Assembly: GCA_964353115.1 (NCBI GenBank)
Contig: CAYGUI010000041.1
Span: 1 to 11,392 of the forward strand
DNA: 11,392 nt
Source of the DNA: CAYGUI01 sp964353115
GTDB lineage: Bacteria; Pseudomonadota; Gammaproteobacteria; JAGOUU01
Direction of reading: 5' to 3'
Shown here one piece after another: positions 5,682 to 11,392 of the stretch. The notes under the pieces are model-generated. The model was not told the DNA's origin. It made no database searches and saw only the letters and a program-made list of their open reading frames with translations. A program made the translations under genes and the position numbers. Position 1 is the first letter of the stretch. Each line of letters begins with the position of its first letter.

Positions 5682-7655
5682 ATGCAAACAATAGACTGGA
5701 TACAACAAATTTTTGAATGGGCTAAAATGAATCCGCATTTATTTGGCTTTTTAGTATTATTAGTTTCTTTATCAGAATCTTTAGCCATAGTTGGACTTTT
5801 TGTTCCTGGCGTTGCGATTATGACAGGAATTGGAGCCTTGATTGGCGCAGGGGCAATACCTGCTTTTTATACTATGTTTATGGCAGCTGTTGGCGCTGTT
5901 ATCGGTGATGGTCTAAGTTACATACTTGGAAAAATATATAGTGATCGCGTTTATACTTTTTATGTTTTACGCAGCTATCCCGAAATGATTGATAGAAGCC
6001 GGGTATTTTTTAAAAAATATGGCTCTCTTAGCGTAATTTTTGGGCGTTTTGTTGGTCCAGTACGACCGGTTATTCCAGTTGTTGCAGGAATGATGGATAT
6101 GCCAGCTAAAAATTTCTATATTGCTAATATAATATCAGCTATTTTGTGGGCTCCAGCTTATACTATTCCTGGAATATTTTTAGGTGCCTCTGTTCACTAC
6201 ATGCCAGAAGGCGTTGCAAAAAGATTGTCAGCTATAATTGTTTTATTATTAATTTCTCTATGGCTTGCCGCAAAAATAATAAAATTTACTATTCATGAAT
6301 CAAAAATACTTTTTGAAAAACATAGTAAAAATTTTTGGGATTATCTAAGTAATAAAAAATTTACTGAAATTAAAGTTTTTCTACGTCACCATAATAATGA
6401 TTATGGTCAAGTTGAATTATTTTTTCTAATAATAATTTTTGGCTTATCGTTTACTGTATTTACTTTTAGTGTATTACAGCACGGTTTTGCTACATCCCTT
6501 AATTATTACGCACGCAATATTACAAAAAGTCTTTATGAAATAAATATCGCCAATATCATGGTCGTAATTTCAAGTTTGTTTGCCACAAAAGCTATTGTTT
6601 TACCAAGTATAGGATTAACAACGTGGTTTATATTTAAAAAAGAATGGTTATTGCTAAAGCAATTTATTACTTTTATGGCAATTACCATGAGCGCTCTATT
6701 TGCTCTTAAAAATGGCCTACATGTAAAAAGACCTGAGGATATTCAAATTATAAGATCTTATTATTCTTATCCTAGCGGACATGTATTTCGCGCTGAATTG
6801 TTTTGGGGGTATATTTTAATTATCTGCTTTATGCAAAACTGTAAAAAAATAGTATTTTATTTTTCTATAATTTCTTATTTTCTAGCGATATTTTTAATCA
6901 GTATTGCACGCATGTACTTAGGGGCTCACTGGCTATCAGATATTATTGGGGCTATTTTACTCGCTACATTTTTTCTATTTTCATTAATATTTTATTTAAG
7001 AAGATTTGAAACAACTAAGTTTTCAAGAACGCCTGTCTTAATTTTAATATTTACTTTAGCTACAATCGGTGCTGGACTAAGCTACTATAAAAAAGGTCAA
7101 CAAGAATTATTATCAAGTCATCCCAAAAATATAATAAAGAATATTTCACAAAAAGAATGGCTAAAGCATGCAGATCATAATTTATTAACGGTACAAAGCG
7201 GTATAGCAGGCCAGGGAGTAGCTAAATTAAATGTTCAATGGCAAGAAGAGAAAAATAAAGTTGAAGCTGAACTACAAAAATTAAATTGGCATAAAAGCCC
7301 TGAAGATACTTTTTTTAATTTCTTATTTTTCCTACAAAAAGATCCAAAAATTCAAACTATACCTTTATTACCATCTTTCCATAATAACGAACTTCCAAAG
7401 ATAGTTTATTACCGTGAAATTGATCCAAAAACTTTAATAGTTATAAGATTGTGGAATTCTAATTATAGTGTTGATAAAAAAACTTTATGGGTTGGAAATG
7501 TTCAATATTATGCCCTCAAAAATTATTACAGCATATTTACTGTCTTAACTATAAAAAACAACTGGGAGCAGGCTTCAGCGATAAATAATTTCTATCAAAA
7601 TATAGGATCTGATTTTAGGATAAAAAAAATTCCAGAGGCTATTTTACTATACTAA
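5682..7655 (+). CDS. DedA-PAP2 phosphatase-LssY_C integral membrane protein
   Basis: The protein has 657 residues and three parts. Residues 1-205 are a DedA (SNARE-associated/VTT) domain with LFVPGVAIMTGIGALIG (39-55) and GRFVGPVRPVIPVVAG (121-136). Residues 245-440 are a membrane PAP2 phosphatase with all three motifs: K343-x6-R350-P, P364-S-G-H367, and R410-x5-H416-x3-D420. Residues 485-657 fit the LssY C-terminal domain. PAP2 enzymes dephosphorylate lipids such as undecaprenyl pyrophosphate or phosphatidate, and DedA proteins are linked to undecaprenyl-phosphate or phospholipid flipping. A role in recycling a lipid phosphate at the inner membrane is therefore likely but not shown. The architecture equals LssY of Legionella, yet no type I secretion genes lie nearby. 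The ATG has AGGA 6 bases upstream. It follows lipB by 100 bp of repeats. Confidence 0.88.
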   Translation: MQTIDWIQQIFEWAKMNPHLFGFLVLLVSLSESLAIVGLFVPGVAIMTGIGALIGAGAIPAFYTMFMAAVGAVIGDGLSYILGKIYSDRVYTFYVLRSYPEMIDRSRVFFKKYGSLSVIFGRFVGPVRPVIPVVAGMMDMPAKNFYIANIISAILWAPAYTIPGIFLGASVHYMPEGVAKRLSAIIVLLLISLWLAAKIIKFTIHESKILFEKHSKNFWDYLSNKKFTEIKVFLRHHNNDYGQVELFFLIIIFGLSFTVFTFSVLQHGFATSLNYYARNITKSLYEINIANIMVVISSLFATKAIVLPSIGLTTWFIFKKEWLLLKQFITFMAITMSALFALKNGLHVKRPEDIQIIRSYYSYPSGHVFRAELFWGYILIICFMQNCKKIVFYFSIISYFLAIFLISIARMYLGAHWLSDIIGAILLATFFLFSLIFYLRRFETTKFSRTPVLILIFTLATIGAGLSYYKKGQQELLSSHPKNIIKNISQKEWLKHADHNLLTVQSGIAGQGVAKLNVQWQEEKNKVEAELQKLNWHKSPEDTFFNFLFFLQKDPKIQTIPLLPSFHNNELPKIVYYREIDPKTLIVIRLWNSNYSVDKKTLWVGNVQYYALKNYYSIFTVLTIKNNWEQASAINNFYQNIGSDFRIKKIPEAILLY

Positions 7656-7676
7656 TTAACCCAATTAACTAAAAAA

Positions 7677-7706
7677 CTGTCAGATTTGTACTATACTTTT
7701 TATATA
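7677..7706 (+). promoter_or_regulatory. Possible promoter upstream of the DUF945 gene
   Basis: CTGTCA (7677-7682, 4/6 to the -35 consensus) and TATATA (7701-7706, 4/6 to the -10 consensus) are 18 bases apart in the 79-bp gap after the DedA-PAP2 gene. TATACT at 7692-7697 is an alternative -10 box without a good partner. In such AT-rich DNA chance matches are common, so this is weak. Confidence 0.3.
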
Positions 7707-7734
7707 AGAATAATAATTTTAAAGTAGTACTATT

Positions 7735-9087
7735 ATGAAATTTTTTCGTTTTGTTCTTTTATTTTTTCTATTAGGAATCATAGGGTTAGCAGCGTCACCC
7801 TATTTTCTCGGCATTTTAACAGAGCAAACTATAGTAAAAAATATCCTAAATATTCCTGAAAGTAACAAATCTTTTTATAAAATAGAATTAATTGAATATG
7901 ATAGAGGCTATTTTAGCTCAACAGCCCGATTTGAGATTACTATTAACAACCCCATAAAAATTTCAGATACTGTATTAAGTGGAAAAAATTTTATAATAAC
8001 TTCAAAAATTTACCATGGCCCTTTAGTTAAAACACGAGATTTTTTTAATCGCTGGCGCGTATTATTAGCATATACAGAAAGTTTAATAAAACCAGAGCTT
8101 CATAGTTTTCCACCATATATGGTAAATTTTTATGAGAGATTTGAGTTTAATCTAGATTCTCTTATCACTTTATCTCAAAACATTACAACTAAGCTCAGAG
8201 TTAAGCCAATAACTTTTGATGAACCAACGCAAAAAATTCATGTTCATTGGAACGGGATTTATGCCCTTGCAAGCTTTAATAAAGATATTTCTGAATTAAA
8301 CTCAAGAGCTTACTTTGGCGGTATTAATGGTAATATCCAAGATCAAAAAATATCATTCAATGGATTACACCAACATAATAGCTGGCAAAAATCTAGTAAA
8401 TACAAGAATATATGGCAAGGATATAATAAAACTTCAATGCCTTTACTTGAATTAAAATCAAATACCAAAAATTTTATATTAAAAAGTTTAAGCATTAAAA
8501 TAGATAATAATATTCTTGATAATAGAATAAATTCAGAAGCGAGTATTAATATCAAAAAGTTAGAAGATCATGATTTTATTGTAGATGATTTTTCTCTTCA
8601 ATTTTCAACTGCAGATATTGACGCTAAACAATTTGATAATTATGTTGAACTGGCTAGAAAATTTCCACAAGTTCCGAGCTATTCAGATCTTAGCGATCAG
8701 CAGAAAATGATGTCTCAACAAGTTATGCAATTTTTTATTGACGCATTTATGCTGCATGGGGCTGATGTAAATCTTAATATTAAATTTGCCACACAAGAAG
8801 GTCCTTCATTTATGTATTTTTATTTAAAAGCTCCTGAAACAGGCGAAGATGAAAAAATAAGAATTAATTTTAATAGCAAAATTCCAATTAAGCTAATTGA
8901 ACGCATTGAAAATAATATACCAGAAGATAGAAAAAATATTTTTGTACAAAATATTAATAGTTTAATAGAGCAGAAATTTGTAATTATTGATGGGGATTAC
9001 TATATCTCGAAGATCAATATTAAAGATGGTACCTGGGAGATTAATGGCAATACTATAACTAATAATCTGATGCCAAAAAACCCCTAG
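7735..9087 (+). CDS. DUF945 family (YdgA-like) envelope protein
   Basis: The protein has 450 residues. An N-terminal hydrophobic segment (about 5-27) acts as a signal anchor or uncleaved signal, putting the rest in the periplasm. Residues 53-65 read IEYDRGYFSSTAR, the Y-x-R-G-[WY]-F-S-S hallmark near the N-terminus of DUF945 proteins. The remainder is beta-rich with no catalytic motif that I can see. Length is near that of other members, which are found mainly in gammaproteobacteria and have no well-established function. It lies 79 bp after the DedA-PAP2 gene on the same strand. Its last 29 bp overlap the 3' end of the convergent recX gene. Confidence 0.82.
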   Translation: MKFFRFVLLFFLLGIIGLAASPYFLGILTEQTIVKNILNIPESNKSFYKIELIEYDRGYFSSTARFEITINNPIKISDTVLSGKNFIITSKIYHGPLVKTRDFFNRWRVLLAYTESLIKPELHSFPPYMVNFYERFEFNLDSLITLSQNITTKLRVKPITFDEPTQKIHVHWNGIYALASFNKDISELNSRAYFGGINGNIQDQKISFNGLHQHNSWQKSSKYKNIWQGYNKTSMPLLELKSNTKNFILKSLSIKIDNNILDNRINSEASINIKKLEDHDFIVDDFSLQFSTADIDAKQFDNYVELARKFPQVPSYSDLSDQQKMMSQQVMQFFIDAFMLHGADVNLNIKFATQEGPSFMYFYLKAPETGEDEKIRINFNSKIPIKLIERIENNIPEDRKNIFVQNINSLIEQKFVIIDGDYYISKINIKDGTWEINGNTITNNLMPKNP

Positions 9088-9475
9088 AATATAAAAAATT
9101 ATAGACTTTGGCCATAATTTTTCTATCATCTAGATCCTGATCTTTAAAGCGCCTATCAATTAAATTCTCAGCCAATTCTTTCCAGTTTATATCTAAACCA
9201 TCTAAATATTCGTTTATCTGACTTGAAGATATTCCCTTTTGTTGAATTTTATATTTAATTCTAATTGGTCCATACCCAGAATTAATGCTATCGCGCACAT
9301 AACATTCGATGAATCGTTGATCATCTTGATAGTTTAATTCAACAAAATAGTCTAAAACTTCGTTAATTAAATCTTTATCGGTAGAATATTTTTGTAATTT
9401 ATCAAAAAGCTCGCGGCGTGAATATTCACGCCGTGCTAACAAACTTAATCCACGGGATATTAGTTTTTGCTTCAA
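9059..9475 (-). CDS. recX: Regulatory protein RecX
   Basis: RecX binds the RecA filament and modulates recombination and the SOS response. The protein has 138 residues, in the normal range of 140-165 but on the short side. Conserved blocks are LLARREYSRRELFDKL (12-27), ELNYQDDQRFIECYVRD (46-62) and GYGPIRIKYKIQQKGI (67-82), the three-helix repeats of the family. The start is TTG at 9475: no ATG or GTG precedes the conserved region, and AGGAGG lies only 4 bases upstream. The 3' end overlaps the DUF945 gene by 29 bp in a convergent arrangement. recA is not next to it in this window, unlike in many gammaproteobacteria. Confidence 0.9.
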   Translation of the reverse strand: MKQKLISRGLSLLARREYSRRELFDKLQKYSTDKDLINEVLDYFVELNYQDDQRFIECYVRDSINSGYGPIRIKYKIQQKGISSSQINEYLDGLDINWKELAENLIDRRFKDQDLDDRKIMAKVYNFLYSRGFLASDY

Positions 9476-9478
9476 AAA

Positions 9479-9496
9479 GCCTCCTATTAAATAGGC
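9479..9496 (-). promoter_or_regulatory. recX ribosome site overlapping an inverted repeat
   Basis: The AGGAGG ribosome site (9480-9485) is unusually close, 4 bases, to the TTG start. It overlaps the inverted repeat CCTATTTAATAGG (9483-9495 read on the minus strand), so in mRNA part of the site (TAGG) could pair with CCTA. Weak start, tight spacing and partial masking all point to low or controlled RecX synthesis; this is inference. Confidence 0.4.
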
Positions 9497-9545
9497 TAAA
9501 TATTAAATTATATGCTATAAAATATAAAAAGGTAAAAAATTATTC

Positions 9546-10418
9546 ATGGATAGATTTAAAAATATAGCTGTCATTATTGACCCAAACAACTCAATACCAA
9601 TATCTCAGGCAGAAAATATAAAAAAAATTAATAATGCTAATCTAACTGGCTTATTAATTATTTATGGTAGTAAAGAAGATCCTTTGATATTAGAACTGAA
9701 AAAAAATATAGCTAAAAAATATTCTTTTATTGATAAAATTGTATTAATAGGGCAAAGGCATATTATTAACATATCAAGTTTTTGTAATGAAAATAATATT
9801 GATTTAATAATATCTTCATCAAAAGAAGAAAATAATATAAGAAAATTTTTCTATGGCTCACTGAACATGTCAATAATAAGAAAAATTAATTGCCCTGTGT
9901 GGATTACTAATGATAATAACCAAAATAATTATAAGAAAATACTAATTTCTATAAAGCCTAAAGAGGAAGATGAAGAGTCATCTTTACTTAATGATAAATT
10001 AATACAAATAGGAACCTCATTAGCCAAGAGACATAACGCTGAGTGCATGATAGTAGCATGCTGGTGGCTTTTAAATGAAGGGATGTTGAACAATCCATTT
10101 TTAGAAACTCCGCAAGAAGATATAGACGAATTAAAATCACAGGAAAAATTTATTTCTCTAGATAATTTTGAAAAAATACAGGAGAGAAATAAAGACCTAA
10201 TAAAAAGCTCTGAAATTAAAATAATAGAAGGCAGGCCTCAAAGCATAATACCAAGCTTTATTATAGAAAATGAAATAGATATTATAATAATGGGAACATT
10301 ATCTCATAGCGGAGTAAAAGGTTTTGTCATTGGAAATGTTGCAGAAGATATTTTAAATCAAGTTGAATGCTCTTTAATAGCAGTAAAGCCTGATGGATTT
10401 AAATCACCTCTGTTGTAA
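9546..10418 (+). CDS. Tandem-domain universal stress protein (UspA family)
   Basis: The protein has 290 residues and consists of two Usp folds (about 1-122 and 128-284). The first opens with KNIAVIIDP and is degenerate, with no glycine-rich nucleotide motif at its end. The second opens with KKILISIKP and ends with MGTLSHSGVKGFVIGNVAEDIL (249-270). That segment has the G-x2-[GS]-x9-G-N pattern of ATP-binding Usp proteins. The tail KPDGFKSPL is typical of the two-domain, UspE-like group. It is cytosolic and probably a stress or energy sensor. It is divergent from recX (70-bp gap) and its last 15 bp overlap the convergent mnhG gene. The best upstream purine stretch (aaaggt, near 9530) is rather far from the ATG. 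Confidence 0.87.
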   Translation: MDRFKNIAVIIDPNNSIPISQAENIKKINNANLTGLLIIYGSKEDPLILELKKNIAKKYSFIDKIVLIGQRHIINISSFCNENNIDLIISSSKEENNIRKFFYGSLNMSIIRKINCPVWITNDNNQNNYKKILISIKPKEEDEESSLLNDKLIQIGTSLAKRHNAECMIVACWWLLNEGMLNNPFLETPQEDIDELKSQEKFISLDNFEKIQERNKDLIKSSEIKIIEGRPQSIIPSFIIENEIDIIIMGTLSHSGVKGFVIGNVAEDILNQVECSLIAVKPDGFKSPLL

Positions 10419-10685
10419 CTTAAAATATAGTTTTGCAATTAAATGCGAGCTTAATGGATTGGTTAAAGATATAAAAATTATTAATAAAATAACCTCTGTT
10501 ATAGATGCTATATTTTTTATTTGCAAACCAACTCCAAGCATAATTAATCCATTACCTAAAGTACCAATTTTAGCTACAGAATGTATCTTTAAATAAAAAT
10601 TTTTCATCTTAACTAACCCTAAACAAGCAATAAAACAAAATATTGCTCCAAATAGAATAATTAAATTTGCTATTATTTCCAACAT
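10404..10685 (-). CDS. mnhG: Na+/H+ antiporter subunit G (MnhG/MrpG)
   Basis: This is a small membrane subunit of the Mrp-type multisubunit Na+/H+ antiporter (CPA3). The protein has 93 residues and three membrane segments (about 4-24, 42-58, 64-86). LGLVKMKNFYLKIHSVAKIGTLG (22-44) corresponds to the family block L-G-x-x-R-x-x-D-x-x-x-R-x-H, here with Lys, Asn and Lys in place of Arg, Asp and Arg but His35 kept. LTNPLSSH (74-81) matches the usual LT-x-P-x-x-x-H end. It is 15 bp downstream of mnhF, last in the operon visible here, and overlaps the Usp gene by 15 bp at the 3' end. Confidence 0.87.
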   Translation of the reverse strand: MLEIIANLIILFGAIFCFIACLGLVKMKNFYLKIHSVAKIGTLGNGLIMLGVGLQIKNIASITEVILLIIFISLTNPLSSHLIAKLYFKLQQR

Positions 10686-10700
10686 ATATAAGCCCTTTTA

Positions 10701-10973
10701 TTATTTTAATCTAGAAAAAATAATTTGACTGTAAGCTACTATACTTAAAAAAATAATTAAAGATAAAGCAAGACAAATATCTATATATAAATATTCTTTA
10801 TTAAATAAAGCCCATAAACTAATAATACTAATCAATAAACTAGAAATAACTTCCATAGATAATAATTTATTCAAAATATCTGATGAAAATAATAAATACA
10901 ATATGCTTATACTAAATGATAAAAACATCAAAATTAAATATAAATAAATAATGTAAGTATTTATAGTAATCAT
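10701..10973 (-). CDS. mnhF: Na+/H+ antiporter subunit F (MnhF/MrpF)
   Basis: The protein has 90 residues with three membrane segments (about 8-29, 38-56, 63-86), the normal size and layout of MrpF. Asp32 (SSDILNKLLSMEVIS) and Asp65 (YIDICLAL) correspond to acidic positions usual in the family. Its ATG overlaps the mnhE stop codon (TAATG, one shared base), so the two are translationally coupled. The gene order E-F-G is that of mnh/mrp operons; the A-D subunits would lie beyond the right edge of the window. Confidence 0.85.
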   Translation of the reverse strand: MITINTYIIYLYLILMFLSFSISILYLLFSSDILNKLLSMEVISSLLISIISLWALFNKEYLYIDICLALSLIIFLSIVAYSQIIFSRLK

Positions 10974-11260
10974 TACAAAAAGACTCCTTTTATTTTTTTC
11001 TCAAGCTTATTAGTTATAAAGTGTTCAATATTTTTCTTTTCTGTATCGAACATTGCGTGTATAAGTAAAGTTTTTTTATCTGAAAGTAAATCTACAGATA
11101 AAGTCCCGGGAGTTAAAGAAATAAAATTGAGCAGCAACATAATTTCAATATCTTTCTTACATGATATATTTATTTTAATAACTTTAGGATTGCTTTTTGA
11201 ATTTATCGATAAAATTTCCACAGCAACTTCAATACTAGATTTAAAGAGCTCAAAAATCAT
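10973..11260 (-). CDS. mnhE: Na+/H+ antiporter subunit E (MnhE/MrpE), 5' end probably disrupted
   Basis: From the first ATG the product has 95 residues, whereas MnhE is normally about 160. The conserved C-terminal half is present: MIFELFKSSIEVAVEI (1-16), then NFISLTPGTLSVDL (45-58) with the LTPGT hallmark, and His68. The reading frame stays open upstream to 11368. That extra stretch encodes a hydrophobic segment (phrases such as LINVYLFNQKIFLG and FKFFGLILF) which resembles the missing MnhE membrane part. It contains no ATG, GTG or TTG in frame and is closed by a TAA at 11369-11371, inside a 23-bp tandem duplication. So either the gene is frameshifted near its 5' end or a rare start is used. 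The ATG at 11260 is therefore probably not the native start. It overlaps mnhF by one base. Confidence 0.75.
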   Translation of the reverse strand: MIFELFKSSIEVAVEILSINSKSNPKVIKINISCKKDIEIMLLLNFISLTPGTLSVDLLSDKKTLLIHAMFDTEKKNIEHFITNKLEKKIKGVFL

Positions 11261-11338
11261 AAATAAAATTAAACCAAAAAACTTAAATATATTAAATTTA
11301 TAGCCTAAAAATATTTTTTGATTAAATAAATATACGTT

Positions 11339-11384
11339 AATTAAATTAAATAAAATAATGAAATTAAATTAAATAAAATAGTGG
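11339..11384. repeat. 23-bp tandem duplication in the 5' part of mnhE
   Basis: Bases 11339-11361 and 11362-11384 are tandem copies with 21 of 23 bases identical (differences at the 20th and 23rd positions). The unit is made of AT-rich steps like aattaaattaaataaaata. Because 23 is not a multiple of 3, the second copy shifts the mnhE frame and brings in a stop codon. Removing one copy on paper gives an open frame to the window edge, reading INTTILFNLINVYLF. Confidence 0.7.
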
Positions 11385-11392
11385 TATTAATT

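Noticed and set aside
5476..5691. Minus-strand 71-codon open frame rich in R, C and P
   Set aside because: It is the reverse reading of the palindromic repeat and 16-bp array and runs through the end of lipB; its repetitive protein reflects the DNA repeats.
8343..8555. Minus-strand 70-codon hydrophobic frame opposite the DUF945 gene
   Set aside because: It is antisense to the DUF945 gene; hydrophobic runs arise readily from AT-rich antisense DNA.
10393..10596. Plus-strand 67-codon frame after the Usp gene
   Set aside because: It is antisense to mnhG, which has clear family motifs and operon context.

Overview
The window is AT-rich (roughly 30% G+C by eye) and looks like the chromosome of a host-associated gammaproteobacterium. 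The following point that way: the gamma-type linkage of dacA with lipB, a tRNA-Tyr/tRNA-Gly pair in the order known from gammaproteobacterial tufB operons, a DUF945 (YdgA-like) protein, an LssY-type DedA-PAP2 membrane protein (LssY is known from Legionella), RecX, and two effector-like genes with eukaryotic-type domains. An order such as Legionellales (Legionella/Coxiella relatives) fits best, but this is an inference from gene content; no marker here fixes the genus.

Layout. Bases 1-1234 hold short palindromic repeats and a minus-strand gene for an ankyrin protein with a probable YopT-like cysteine protease domain. Bases 1325-1532 hold a tRNA-Tyr/tRNA-Gly operon with its promoter, also on the minus strand and pointing into the ankyrin gene. 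Bases 1548-1700 are a dense block of nested palindromes that abuts the 3' end of a minus-strand dual-specificity-phosphatase-like gene (1698-2804). Divergent from it is a plus-strand housekeeping run: dacA (peptidoglycan DD-carboxypeptidase), a class IV D-amino acid aminotransferase, lipB (octanoyltransferase, its 3' end overrun by a repeat), a 16-bp tandem array, a DedA-PAP2-LssY_C membrane protein and a DUF945 protein. recX converges on the DUF945 gene and is divergent from a tandem universal stress protein. The right end carries mnhG, mnhF and mnhE of a multisubunit Na+/H+ antiporter on the minus strand; mnhE looks damaged at its 5' end.

How the parts relate. dacA, the aminotransferase and lipB form a compact group, with dat and lipB overlapping by 22 bp. 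DacA releases D-Ala in the periplasm and the aminotransferase can interconvert D-Ala and D-Glu, so the pairing makes metabolic sense. The two effector-like genes flank the tRNA operon and are the accessory part of the window. Four copies of one short palindromic repeat lie at or near the 3' ends of three genes (ankyrin, phosphatase-like, lipB). I see no CRISPR array, phage, transposase or complete new defence system. The most unusual items are the protease-ankyrin protein, the phosphatase with an altered signature, the 100-bp branched palindrome, and the 23-bp duplication at the start of mnhE.
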